Of a stretch of 64,000 bases of DNA, positions 1-9,511 are shown piece by piece. Positions within the stretch are counted from its first letter, which is position 1. The number at the start of each line of letters is the position of its first letter. Origin of the DNA: Salipiger abyssi (GTDB lineage Bacteria > Pseudomonadota > Alphaproteobacteria > Rhodobacterales > Rhodobacteraceae); NCBI RefSeq assembly GCF_001975705.1, contig NZ_CP015093.1:2852001-2916000 (forward strand), given 5' to 3'. A model generated the notes under the pieces. It saw only the letters and a list, made by a program, of their open reading frames with translations. It was not told the DNA's origin and searched no databases. The position numbers and the translations under genes are program-made.

Positions 1-2943
1 TTCGGGGATGCGCAGCTCGGCCTGGAGAATGTCGATCGCGCCGGCGATACGCGGGCCAGTTGCCAGCGGACCCTGCACGGTGATGTCGCCCTCGGCATTG
101 GCCTGAAATAGGCGCCGGTCCTGCAACACCAGATCGCGCAGCCGCATGCTCAGATCGGCGTTGAAGGGCGCGGCGAGGCTCACGGTGCCCACGGTGCGCA
201 GCGTGCCGCCCGAGGAGAGCTGACCCTCGACCGTCAGTTGCGACTGTCCGCCGCCAAGCGTGCTGGAGATATCCACATTGGTCAGCGTCAGGGCAGGGCC
301 CGGCAGCACCACCTCGGCGCCGTTCACCTGGATGCTGCCCGAGAGCGAGCTGGGCGCCAGAGGACCGTTCAGTCGCAGGTCGAGCCGGGCCAGCCCCGAC
401 AGCAGGTTCGGCGCCGCGATACGGTTGGCCAGCGCCAGCGGCGCGGTTCCGTCGATGGCTAGGTTGGCGCTGTCGAAGGCGCGGGCGAGGCTGCCGGAGA
501 TCCGCGCCTCGGTGCCGCCGGGTGCGGTGACGCTGGTGTCGACCTGCCACGGCCCGGCGCCGCTGGCGCTCAGCGTGCCGGTGGCTGTGGCGCGGCCGGG
601 GAGCTGCTCGACGAGGAGCCCCAGATCGCGCAGTGCCACGTCATAGGTCAGTGCGCTGTCGCCCTGCTGCGCCATGCTGCCGCTCGCGGTGGCGGTCAGT
701 TCGGGGGTACTGAGATCGAGCCGTTCGACGGTGATCAGCCCGTTGCCGTCGCGCTTGACCGAGACCGTTGCCTGACCGTCGCCCGCAAGCAGCGCGTCGG
801 CCTGGGCGATCCCCAGCCCGACATCGTTTGTGTTGAGCGTGCCGTCTGCACTCAGCGACCCGTCGGCGAGGCTGTAGGAGGCGGTGCCGTCGAAGCTGGC
901 GCTGCCGCGCAGTGGGCGTCCGGCCAGCGGCGCATAGGCCGAGAGCGCGTCGGCGGCGGCCGTGCCGGCAAAGCGCAGGAGGCCGATGCCGCCATCGGCG
1001 GCTTTCGTGGCGGTCAGATCCCCATTGGCGCGCGTGTTTCCAGGGCCGGTGGCGTTGAAGGTCAGCGCGTAATCACCGGGGCTTTCCTGCAAACCGCCGC
1101 TCAGCGAGGCGCTCCCGCTCATGCCGGGCTGCACCCGCGACAGCTCGGGCAGGCTGAGCTCGAAACGGCCAGAGCTGGCATCGGTGCGGTATTCGCCCTG
1201 CGCGGTAAGCCCGATGCCGGGGCCGTCGATCTCCAGCCGGCGCAGGAAGGTGCCGGCCTCGCTGCGCTCCATATTGGTGACGAGCGCCACGCGCCCGGCG
1301 AGCAGCCCGTCGAGCTGCGCGATATCGGCGGAGAGATCGGTGGCGCTGCCGTCGAGCGCCAGATCGAAGCGGCCCGAAAGCGGCTCCAAATGGCCGCTGA
1401 GCGCGAGATCCGCCGCGCCGCCAAGATCGCGCCCGGCAAGGCCGGAAAAGCGATCCAGACCGCTGGTGCGCAGGGTGATATCCGGTTCGATGGCGGGGTC
1501 GTCGCCCTGCGACAGGCCGGAGAAGGTGATATCGCCGGCGATATCCAGCCCGGCGCCGCTGAGGTCGATATCGGTGAGACGCAGCGGCGCCCCTTCCTGC
1601 CAGTCGAATTGCAGCGTGCCGCGCAGTGCCTCGCCGGCGGCACGGGCCAGCGCCGCGTCGGCAAGCGTGAGCCCGCTTGCGTCCATCGCCAGCCGGCCCT
1701 GTACCTGGCCGGGCAGGGGGCTGCCGGCGTTGCGGTCGATGCTGCCCTCGCCGGTGATCCGCGCCTCGCGCAGCGCCATCTCGGGCCGGTCGAGCCCGCG
1801 CGCCAGCATCTCCAGCGTGAAGCCGTCGCCCTCTGCGGCGTCATAGTCCAGCGTCAGCGTCGCCTCGTCGAGCCGGGTCACCTGCTCTGCGAAGGCCAGC
1901 CGCACCGGGCTGCCATCCTGCGAGGCGATGCGCCCGTCGAGCGCCAGCCGCTCGGGCCAGCCATCGGCGCCGATCCGCGCCGCGCCGGTCAGTGCAAGGC
2001 TGGCGGTTCGCAGGTCCAGCTCGTCGAGCGCGAGGGCGCCGCCGGATTCGAGCATGCCATTGGTGCGCAGCGACTGGCGCGCGCCGAGAAAGGCGCGCTG
2101 GTCCTCGGGCAGCAGCGGGCGCAGGTCGCCGGCCAGATCGGCGGCAAAGCGATAGCCCTCTTCGGCGGCACCCTGAAGCGTGATCTCCCCGGCGAAACGG
2201 TCCTGCCCGTCGGTGGCGAGCGCCAGGTCGGCGGTGAAATCGTCGAGCGGATCATCGCCCTGCAGGGTCAGCCGCAGCGCCGGGGCGCCGGGCAGCCCGG
2301 CCCTGGTGGTCAGCAGGCCGCCCGCCGCCTCCTCCAGCGCCAGATCGACACTCAGCCGGCGCGTCTCGTTGGCGTAACTGCCGGTAAAGGTCAGCGCGTC
2401 GCGCGGCCCGTCGATCCGCTGCACCGAGAGCTCGGCATTGCCCTCGCCGCCGGCGAGCTGCGCCGATCCGGCGATGCCGAGCGCGATCTCCTCGCCGATC
2501 ACCGGCGCGCCGAGCTCGACGCGCTCGATGGCAAATTCGCCGATATTCACCGAGACCGGCAGCTCGGGCAGCGAAAAACTCCTGCCGCTGGCTTCCGGCG
2601 TGGGCGCGTCGCTGCCCGAGGCGGGCAGCCGGGCGATCTCCAGCCGCGCCGCGGTGAGGGCATTGACCTCGACCCGGCCGGTCAGCAGCGCGGCGCGGCT
2701 CCAGTCGAGCTCCGCATCCTCCAGCGTCAGCCAGACGCCGTCCTCGTCGGCGATGGTCATGCGGTCCATGGTCGCCTGTGCGCTCAGCGCGCCGCGAAAG
2801 CCGCGCACCTGCACATTCATCCCCTCGGAGGAGAGCGCGTCCTCGATCAGCCGTTCGAGCCGTGTGCCCTCGTCCTCGTCCTGCGCGTGGGCCGGCAGGG
2901 CAAGACCGAAGAGCAGCGAGAGCAGAAGTAGAAAGCGTTTCAA
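1..2943 (-). CDS. tamB: TamB, translocation and assembly module inner-membrane subunit (partial)
   Basis: TamB is a long periplasm-spanning protein that works with TamA in outer-membrane protein or lipid transport. The first 981 codons are in the window without a stop and the gene runs off the left edge, so the C-terminal DUF490 domain expected of the family is not visible. I placed the start at a TTG at 2943 because it overlaps the tamA stop (TTGA) and begins a clear signal or anchor, KRFLLLLSLLFGLALPAHA. The rest is rich in short repetitive beta-strand-like stretches (LALDG, LTLQG, GEGNAEL), typical of the TamB beta-taco. The call rests on this architecture plus the tamA-tamB gene order. 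The start codon is less certain than the identity. Confidence 0.88.
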   Translation of the reverse strand, partial: MKRFLLLLSLLFGLALPAHAQDEDEGTRLERLIEDALSSEGMNVQVRGFRGALSAQATMDRMTIADEDGVWLTLEDAELDWSRAALLTGRVEVNALTAARLEIARLPASGSDAPTPEASGRSFSLPELPVSVNIGEFAIERVELGAPVIGEEIALGIAGSAQLAGGEGNAELSVQRIDGPRDALTFTGSYANETRRLSVDLALEEAAGGLLTTRAGLPGAPALRLTLQGDDPLDDFTADLALATDGQDRFAGEITLQGAAEEGYRFAADLAGDLRPLLPEDQRAFLGARQSLRTNGMLESGGALALDELDLRTASLALTGAARIGADGWPERLALDGRIASQDGSPVRLAFAEQVTRLDEATLTLDYDAAEGDGFTLEMLARGLDRPEMALREARITGEGSIDRNAGSPLPGQVQGRLAMDASGLTLADAALARAAGEALRGTLQFDWQEGAPLRLTDIDLSGAGLDIAGDITFSGLSQGDDPAIEPDITLRTSGLDRFSGLAGRDLGGAADLALSGHLEPLSGRFDLALDGSATDLSADIAQLDGLLAGRVALVTNMERSEAGTFLRRLEIDGPGIGLTAQGEYRTDASSGRFELSLPELSRVQPGMSGSASLSGGLQESPGDYALTFNATGPGNTRANGDLTATKAADGGIGLLRFAGTAAADALSAYAPLAGRPLRGSASFDGTASYSLADGSLSADGTLNTNDVGLGIAQADALLAGDGQATVSVKRDGNGLITVERLDLSTPELTATASGSMAQQGDSALTYDVALRDLGLLVEQLPGRATATGTLSASGAGPWQVDTSVTAPGGTEARISGSLARAFDSANLAIDGTAPLALANRIAAPNLLSGLARLDLRLNGPLAPSSLSGSIQVNGAEVVLPGPALTLTNVDISSTLGGGQSQLTVEGQLSSGGTLRTVGTVSLAAPFNADLSMRLRDLVLQDRRLFQANAEGDITVQGPLATGPRIAGAIDILQAELRIPE

Positions 2944-4745
2944 AATGCCTGACCTATGCCGAGATAAAGCTGCACGCCGCCGGTGTCGTTGCTGCCGCCG
3001 GTGGGGGCGGCGACGTCGAGCCTGAGCGGACCGATGCCGGTCTGATAGCGCAGACCGAGCCCGGCGCCGGAATGCCAGTCGCCATCGCTGCCGGGCGTGC
3101 TGCCTTCGCCGATGAACCCGGCATCGGCAAAGGCCACGAGGCCCCAGGTTTCGCCGATATCCTGCCGGATCTCGGCGGAGAGCCCGAGGAAACTGCGCCC
3201 GCCGCTTTCGTCGCCGCCGCCGAGATCGACATTGAGCGACTGATAGGGCTGGCCCCGCACCGTGCCGGCGCCGCCGGAGTAGAACAGGAATTCCGGCTGC
3301 GTCTCGGTCAGCTCCGATCCCATGACCGAACCGGCTTGCACCCGCCCGGCCAGCACCGTGCCCTTGTTTTCGCCCAGCCCGTAATAGCCGCGCAGATCGG
3401 CGTAGAAGCGCGCGCCGTCGCCGGGCCCGTCGATATCGAGGAACGGCGTCAGCTCGGTGCCGACATACCAGCCCGAGCGCGGATCGAGATCGTTGTCGCG
3501 CTTGTCCCAGGTGAGCGACAGCGGCATGGTGAAGAGCAGGAACTCGCGATGCCCGAGATCGTCGTCGGTTTCGGAATAGATTAGGCCGAGGCCGATCTCG
3601 GCGCTCAGATCCTCGTTGAAGCGGCGGGTGAGGCCGGCGGTCAGTTCGAGACTGTCGGCGGAATAGGTCGGCTCGTTCTCGGTCGACAGAGCGGCCTGAA
3701 AGAAGGCGTCGGTATCGGGGCCGAGCCGGGCGATGGCGGCGGGCACTTCGAGCCGCGCCGAGAGGCCGGCGTCGATCTCGCCGGTATTGTTCGAGATATC
3801 GGAGATGTCGCCTTCGATGCGCAGGCGCTCGGCGCCGCCCATGAAGTTGCGATGCATCCAGAAGCTGCTGAGCGCCAGCCCTTCGAGCGAGGAGATCTCG
3901 GCACCGAAGCCGAAGCGGCGCGGCTTGGCATCGGCAACGCGCAGCTCGATATCCAGCGTGCCGTCGGGGTTGGCGGTCTCGGCCTCGGTCACGGTGACGC
4001 TGGAAAAGGCGCCGGTGGCGGTCAGGCGGCGGGTGACTTCGGTCAGCTCGTCGGGGTCGAAGCGTTCGCCATTGGGCAGGCCGGCGATGCGGCGCTGCGC
4101 GGCGGTGCGCACGGCGCTGTCATTGACGGTGACGAGGCGACCAAAACGCAGCTCGGGGCCGGGGGCGACGATCATGTCGACGTCGATCCGGCTATTGGTG
4201 TGGTTGGCGGTGATCTGCTGGCGCGAAAGCTCGGCCTTGGCATGACCGAGCTGGCGCCAGCCGTCGATGGCGGCGTTGGCGGCATCGCCGATCAGCCCGG
4301 AGCGCGCGGTGGAGGTGGGCGCAAAGCCCTCGGGCAGCTCGGTGCCCGGCGCCAGCGGTTGCAGCCGCGTGTTGCCGAACTTGAACTTGGGACCGGTGGT
4401 GACCGTGACCACGACGGTATTCACCATGTCCGGTGTCGAGAGCAGCGGAATGTCGGAGGCCTCGCGCCCGTCGAGCAGGATGCTCACCGTGCCGCCGTAG
4501 TAGCCGTTGGCATAGAGCGTTTCGACCAGGATGCCGTAATCGGAAAGCGCCGCTGCCAGCGCATCCTGCCCGGTGACCCGGCCTTCGTCCTGCGCGGCGG
4601 CGAGGGCGGAGTTGCTCTTGATCTGCGCGCGCAGATCCTCGTCCATGGCGGGGGTGGAGAAATTCAGGCTGTCAAATGCGGCGGCCGGGCCGCTGGCGAG
4701 GCACAGGGCAAGGCCAAGGGCCATCGGAATGCGCCGTAGGGTCAC
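2940..4745 (-). CDS. tamA: TamA, BamA/Omp85-family outer-membrane protein
   Basis: Outer-membrane barrel protein of the TAM complex, 601 residues from the chosen start. I use GTG at 4745, which follows GAGAGGA by a normal spacing and gives the signal peptide TLRRIPMALGLALCLASGPAAA. A longer ATG frame from 4802 would bury that signal. After the signal come POTRA-like repeats (roughly residues 25-250) and a C-terminal Omp85 barrel with strands such as RDNDLDPRSGWYVGTEL. The protein ends in phenylalanine (GIGQAF), as expected for a BAM substrate. The stop overlaps the tamB start, so the two are translationally coupled. Confidence 0.93.
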   Translation of the reverse strand: MTLRRIPMALGLALCLASGPAAAFDSLNFSTPAMDEDLRAQIKSNSALAAAQDEGRVTGQDALAAALSDYGILVETLYANGYYGGTVSILLDGREASDIPLLSTPDMVNTVVVTVTTGPKFKFGNTRLQPLAPGTELPEGFAPTSTARSGLIGDAANAAIDGWRQLGHAKAELSRQQITANHTNSRIDVDMIVAPGPELRFGRLVTVNDSAVRTAAQRRIAGLPNGERFDPDELTEVTRRLTATGAFSSVTVTEAETANPDGTLDIELRVADAKPRRFGFGAEISSLEGLALSSFWMHRNFMGGAERLRIEGDISDISNNTGEIDAGLSARLEVPAAIARLGPDTDAFFQAALSTENEPTYSADSLELTAGLTRRFNEDLSAEIGLGLIYSETDDDLGHREFLLFTMPLSLTWDKRDNDLDPRSGWYVGTELTPFLDIDGPGDGARFYADLRGYYGLGENKGTVLAGRVQAGSVMGSELTETQPEFLFYSGGAGTVRGQPYQSLNVDLGGGDESGGRSFLGLSAEIRQDIGETWGLVAFADAGFIGEGSTPGSDGDWHSGAGLGLRYQTGIGPLRLDVAAPTGGSNDTGGVQLYLGIGQAF

Positions 4746-4978
4746 TGGAAGTCCTCTCCTCTGGCCAAACGAGCGAATGCGCGCAAATCGGCGCTCCGCC
4801 ACTCTATGGCAGAGCTAGCGCAGACGCTAGTGTGCGCAAGCATATCTTGTGGGCTGTGCGAGGATGCGCAGGGTGCATAGGCTGGTCGGCTGTCTGTTCG
4901 AAACCGCAGTGCTTGCCTGTGCCCGCGCCAGCTTCTATCCCGGTCGGAACCGGATCCGCAGGCATGAGGGGGCAGCGC

Positions 4979-5884
4979 ATGGCGCGTATCTATATCACCG
5001 GAACCTCCGGCGTGCTGGGCTATGAGCTTCTGGCGCATCTGGGCACGCAGGCGGCGCCCGTCACCGGGGTTGCGCGGCGCGATCTGCCGGTCACGGAGAC
5101 CGGGCTCGCGCAGATCGTCACGCCCGACGTGCTGGCGCCGGACTGGCTGCCCGACGACGACCGCGACAGCACCATCGTGCATTGCGCCGGGCTCGCCAGC
5201 CCGCGCGTGGCCTTTGCCGATTTCGCCGATCTCAGCCGCCGCGAGATCGAGCCGCAGATCGGCTTTGCCGAGGCGCTGGTGGCGCGCGGCTGGGCCGGGC
5301 ATCTGGTCTATGTCTCCTCGGCCGGGGTCTATGGCGATACCGACGAGCTGCCGATTGCCGAGACCGCGCCGTTGCAGCCGAAATCCCATTACGCGCTGCA
5401 AAAGATGGCGGTGGAGCAGGGGCTGACGCTGCTCGCCAACCGCCACGGCTTTCGCCTGACGATCCTGCGGCTGGCCAATGCCTATGGCTCGCCGCTGGCC
5501 GGGCCGCGCTATGGCGTTGTGAACATCCTGCTCGACGCGCTGGAGACCGGCGCGCCCTTCAAGCTTTTTGGCACCGGCGAGAGCCTGCGCGATTATATCC
5601 ATGTCTCGGATTTCTGCCGTTCGGTGGCGCGGGTCTGCGCGCTGGCCTTCCCCGAGCGGATCGTGACGCTCAATATCGGCACGGGGCAGGGCACCTCGCT
5701 GGCAAGGCTGGTGGCGCTGGTGCAGGAGGTGACGGGGCGCGAGCTGGTGCTGCAACGCGAACCGCTCGACAGCGAGATCAAATCCAACGTGCTGAAGATC
5801 GACCGCGCCCGCGCGCTGCTCGACTGGGCGCCGCAGGTCGATATCGAAGAGGGGCTGCGCCGCACCGTCGCGGCGATGGGCTGA
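4979..5884 (+). CDS. NAD(P)-dependent epimerase/dehydratase (extended SDR)
   Basis: Extended short-chain dehydrogenase/reductase of 301 residues, probably acting on a nucleotide sugar. The N terminus carries the Rossmann motif TGTSGVLG. The catalytic Ser region is VYVSSAGVYGD and the YxxxK motif is YALQK. The substrate-side motif LRLANAYGSP and a late NIGTGQGTSLARLV segment match UDP-sugar epimerases. I start at ATG 4979 (ARIYITGTSG) because the longer upstream frame has no homology-like content. It is divergent from tamA and convergent with dnaX, with its stop 3 bases from that of dnaX. No polysaccharide genes are nearby, so the substrate is unknown. Confidence 0.85.
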   Translation: MARIYITGTSGVLGYELLAHLGTQAAPVTGVARRDLPVTETGLAQIVTPDVLAPDWLPDDDRDSTIVHCAGLASPRVAFADFADLSRREIEPQIGFAEALVARGWAGHLVYVSSAGVYGDTDELPIAETAPLQPKSHYALQKMAVEQGLTLLANRHGFRLTILRLANAYGSPLAGPRYGVVNILLDALETGAPFKLFGTGESLRDYIHVSDFCRSVARVCALAFPERIVTLNIGTGQGTSLARLVALVQEVTGRELVLQREPLDSEIKSNVLKIDRARALLDWAPQVDIEEGLRRTVAAMG

Positions 5885-5887
5885 GGC

Positions 5888-7648
5888 TCAGTCCTCCTCG
5901 AACGGGTCCCACTCGTCCTCGACCTCGGGCAGCGCCTCGGCGACGGCCTCCTGCGCGGCCTCTTCGGCAGTGTGCACCTTGAGGATTTCCGCCTCGGGGA
6001 AGACCGCGAGCGCGGCCTGCACCAGCGGGTGCTCGCGCGCCTCGGCCTTCAGCGCCAGCTCGGCGGCGTGTTCCTTTTCATAGACGGTGGGCGCCTCGCA
6101 GCCATTGACCAGGATCACCGCCCAGCGGTTGCCGGTCCAGCGTTGCAGCGCTGAGCCCAGCTTCTGTGCCAGATCCGCCGGCGCGCCATCATCGGGAGTG
6201 AACTCGATCCGCCCGGGCTGATAGGCGGCGAGGCGGACATGGCGTTCCACCTGCGCCAGCAAAAGCCCGTCGCGATTGGCGCGGATCAGCTCGATCACAT
6301 GCTCGAAGCTCGGGTAGTGCGCCAGCGCCGCCTCGGGCGCGACCGCGCGCACAGCATTGCCCTGATGCGCCACCGGGCCGGAGGGCGCCGCATGGGTCGG
6401 CGCCGGGCCGCCCATCGCATTGGCGCCGCCCGAGGGGCCGTGCGCGTAACCGCCGCCTCCGCCGGGGCCCGGGTTGGGCGGCGGCGGGGTGTCCTGCAAC
6501 TTGCGCAGCAGCTCTTCGGGCGAGGGCAGCTCGGCCACATGGGTGAGCCGGATCACCGCCATCTCGGCGGCCATCATGGCGTTGGGCGCCTGCGCCACCT
6601 CGTCCAGCGCCTTGAGCAGCATCTGCCACATGCGGGTCAGTGCCCGCATGCCGAGATTGGCCGCCAGCGCCTGGCCGCGCGCGCGCTCGTCGGGAGAAAT
6701 CGTCGGATCTTCAGCGGCTTCCGGCGTGATCTTGACCACCGAGGTCCAGTGCGTCAGCTCCGCCAGATCGCGCAGCACCGCCAGCGGGTCGGCACCGTCG
6801 GCATATTGCTCGCTGAGTTCGGTCAGCGCGCCGGGCGCATCGCCATGCATGATCTTCTCGAAAAGATCCATCACCCGGCCCCGGTCCGCGAGCCCCAGCA
6901 TGGCGCGGACCTGATCGGCGGTGGTCTCACCGGCACCATGCGAGATTGCCTGATCGAGCAGCGAGGTCGCGTCGCGGGCCGACCCCTCGGCGGCGCGGGT
7001 GATGAGTGCCAGCGCGTCGTCGGTGATCTCGGCCTCCTCGGAGGTGGCGATCTTGCGCAAGAGCGCGATCATCACCTCGGGCTCGATCCGCCGCAGGTCG
7101 AAGCGCTGGCAGCGGCTCAGCACGGTCACCGGCACCTTGCGGATCTCGGTGGTGGCGAAGATGAATTTCACATGCGCCGGCGGCTCTTCCAGCGTCTTGA
7201 GCAGCGCGTTGAACGCGCTGGTCGAGAGCATGTGCACCTCGTCGATGATGTAGATTTTGTAGCGCGCAGAAGCCGCCCGGTAATGCACCGAGTCGATGAT
7301 CTCGCGGATGTCGTTGACGCCGGTATTCGAGGCCGCGTCCATCTCCATCACGTCGACATGGCGGCCCTCCATGATGGCGGTGCAATGCTCGCACTGGCCA
7401 CATGGCTCGGTGGTGGGGCCGCCATTGCCGTCGGGACCGATGCAGTTCATGCCCTTGGCGATGATCCGCGCGGTGGTGGTCTTCCCGGTGCCGCGAATGC
7501 CCGTCATGATAAAGGCCTGCGCGATGCGCCCGGCCTTGAAGGCGTTTTTCAGCGTGCGCACCATGGCGTCCTGACCGACGAGATCGGCAAAGGTCTCGGG
7601 GCGGTATTTGCGGGCGAGGACCTGATATTTCGGGCTCTGGTCGGACAT
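5888..7648 (-). CDS. dnaX: DNA polymerase III subunit gamma/tau
   Basis: Clamp-loader ATPase of the replicative polymerase, 586 residues. It has Walker A (GIRGTGKTT), a zinc-binding cysteine cluster ending CGQCEHC, Walker B (YIIDEVHML), and the SRC sensor (VLSRCQRFDL). A Gly/Pro-rich linker (PPPPNPGPGGGGG) at about residues 385-425 separates the AAA+ core from the C-terminal tau region, and the C terminus is acidic (EDEWDPFEED). In many alphaproteobacteria dnaX is followed by ybaB and recR. Here the downstream neighbour is a convergent epimerase, so that cluster is not conserved at this locus. Confidence 0.97.
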   Translation of the reverse strand: MSDQSPKYQVLARKYRPETFADLVGQDAMVRTLKNAFKAGRIAQAFIMTGIRGTGKTTTARIIAKGMNCIGPDGNGGPTTEPCGQCEHCTAIMEGRHVDVMEMDAASNTGVNDIREIIDSVHYRAASARYKIYIIDEVHMLSTSAFNALLKTLEEPPAHVKFIFATTEIRKVPVTVLSRCQRFDLRRIEPEVMIALLRKIATSEEAEITDDALALITRAAEGSARDATSLLDQAISHGAGETTADQVRAMLGLADRGRVMDLFEKIMHGDAPGALTELSEQYADGADPLAVLRDLAELTHWTSVVKITPEAAEDPTISPDERARGQALAANLGMRALTRMWQMLLKALDEVAQAPNAMMAAEMAVIRLTHVAELPSPEELLRKLQDTPPPPNPGPGGGGGYAHGPSGGANAMGGPAPTHAAPSGPVAHQGNAVRAVAPEAALAHYPSFEHVIELIRANRDGLLLAQVERHVRLAAYQPGRIEFTPDDGAPADLAQKLGSALQRWTGNRWAVILVNGCEAPTVYEKEHAAELALKAEAREHPLVQAALAVFPEAEILKVHTAEEAAQEAVAEALPEVEDEWDPFEED

Positions 7649-7891
7649 GGTGGCCTTTTGCGCTGCGGGGTTGCGGCCAAGGTATGCGCGGCGCGGGCCA
7701 AGGTAAACCGGCTGTCGCGCAAAAGCCGATTGCGCCGGTCGCGCTTTTGCCTATCCTGCGCGCAGGCCCGCCGGCAGGGGGCCGCCCGGTCCGCGGAAAG
7801 CGCCCGCACCTGCCTTTCGGATTTTCGATGAAAATTCGGTTTCCTTCGCCCGGCTTAGCGGACCATCGGGCGGTCACGGAGGTAACCGACC

Positions 7892-9421
7892 ATGTCCGAG
7901 ATCTCTCTCGATTCGCTGCGTTTCGACGCCAAACGCCTGCAACGCGGGTTCGAATCCGGCGCGCCCTGGGCGCTGGAGCGGCTGCGCGTGTATCCGCCGC
8001 GCGCCACGCTGTCTGGCATGAAGCGCGCCGATTTCCTGCACGTGGTGGCGCGCGAGAACGGATTCGAAAGCTGGCCACGGCTGAAGCTCGCCGCCGAGAC
8101 CCAGGGGCTCGACCGCGCCGCAAGCGTGCAGCGGCTGAAAGTGGCGCTGTTTCAGGGGCAGACCCGGGTGGCGGCGCAGTTGCTGGAAGACACTCCCGAT
8201 CTTGCCGACGGGCTCTTTGGCCTGCAATGCGCGCTTTACCTTCGCGAGGCGGTGGCGGCAGCGCTGGCGGAAAATCCCGCGCTGGCGGTCGCCCGGCACG
8301 GCCCGCGCAGCCCGATCCTGCATCTGGCCTTCTCGCGCTGGATCCACGAGCGCCCCGGGCTGGAGGCGGATATGCTGGCGGTGGCCGAGCTGCTGCTGGC
8401 CCATGGCGCCGATGTGAATGACGGCTATCCGCATCGCGAGGGTGAGGCGCATCTGCTCTCGGCGCTCTACGGCGCCATCGCGGCGGACAATATGCCCATG
8501 GTGCGCTGGCTGCTGGAGCATGGCGCCGATCCCGATGACGGCGAGTCGCTCTATCACGCCACCGAGCTCGGCCATCACGAAGGGCTGCGCATGCTGCTGG
8601 CGCATGGCGCGGATCCGGCGGGCACCAATGCGCTGTTGCGGGCGCTGGATTTCAACGATCATGCAGCGGTCGAGATGCTCATTGCCCACGGCGCGCGGGT
8701 CGATGAGTTCAACGCCGAGGAGGTGGGCGGCGAGGCGCCCTGGGTGATCCCGGCGCTGTTCCAGGCGGCCCGGCGTGGCTGCGACCGGCGCATGGTCGAG
8801 CTGCTGCTGGAGGCCGGGGCCGATCCGCGCGGGCAGTGGCAGTGGATGACACCCTATGCCTATGCCCGGGTCTATGGCAGCCGGGCGGTGGCGGACGCTA
8901 TGGAGGCGCGCGGCTTCGCGACGCCGCTGTCGCGCGAGGAGGCGCTGCTGGCGCGCGCGGCGGAGGGGCTGGAAAGCCCCGGCGAGTATCTCGACCCCGC
9001 GGCGATCCCGCCCGCCTGCCGCGATATCCTGCGCGAGATCGCCGACAGCGCAGCGCATCTGCCGCAAATCCGCGCGCTGGTGGCGCTGGGCGTGCCCTAT
9101 GACGCGCCGGGGCCCCAGGACGGGGTGACACCGGTGCAGTCCGCCGGCTGGGCCGGCAGCCCGGAGGTGATGGGCTATTTCCTGAGCCTGCGTCCGGATC
9201 TGTCGCATATCAACGGCCATGGCGGCACGCTGCTCTCGACCATCCTGCACGGCTCGGAAAACGCGCCTCGGCGCGACGGATGCGATCATATCGCCTGTCT
9301 CGAACTGGCGCTGCGGGCCGGGGTGGCGCTGCCGCGCGCGGTGCTGCGCGGGGCAGGGCGTGCGGATGTGGCGGCGTTCCTGCGGGACTGGGCCGAGGCG
9401 CATCCGGGGCAGGTGGTCTGA
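7892..9421 (+). CDS. Ankyrin repeat protein
   Basis: Protein of 509 residues with several ankyrin repeats, for example VAELLLAHGADVND, VRWLLEHGADPDD, LRMLLAHGADPAG, VEMLIAHGARVDE and VELLLEAGADPRG, spread over about residues 150-320. The N terminus (SLDSLRFDAKRLQRGFESG) and a later repeat-like C-terminal half have no motif I recognise. There is no signal peptide, so it is probably cytoplasmic. ATG 7892 has a good ribosome site (GGAGGT, 9 bases upstream). It is divergent from dnaX. Ankyrin proteins bind other proteins, but the partner cannot be told from the sequence. Confidence 0.85.
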   Translation: MSEISLDSLRFDAKRLQRGFESGAPWALERLRVYPPRATLSGMKRADFLHVVARENGFESWPRLKLAAETQGLDRAASVQRLKVALFQGQTRVAAQLLEDTPDLADGLFGLQCALYLREAVAAALAENPALAVARHGPRSPILHLAFSRWIHERPGLEADMLAVAELLLAHGADVNDGYPHREGEAHLLSALYGAIAADNMPMVRWLLEHGADPDDGESLYHATELGHHEGLRMLLAHGADPAGTNALLRALDFNDHAAVEMLIAHGARVDEFNAEEVGGEAPWVIPALFQAARRGCDRRMVELLLEAGADPRGQWQWMTPYAYARVYGSRAVADAMEARGFATPLSREEALLARAAEGLESPGEYLDPAAIPPACRDILREIADSAAHLPQIRALVALGVPYDAPGPQDGVTPVQSAGWAGSPEVMGYFLSLRPDLSHINGHGGTLLSTILHGSENAPRRDGCDHIACLELALRAGVALPRAVLRGAGRADVAAFLRDWAEAHPGQVV

Positions 9422-9511
9422 CCTCGGACGCCGCGCCGGTCATTTTCCTTTCTGCCGCCGCCGGTTCTGCGTATCATCCCTGCGAAAGTCATTGGTTGTG
9501 AGGGATTGGGT

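Noticed and set aside
1390..2931. Long plus-strand open frame (513 residues) opposite tamB
   Set aside because: High GC content creates long antisense frames. The sequence is Arg/Gly/Ala-rich with no domain, and the minus-strand TamB frame is continuous and clearly real.
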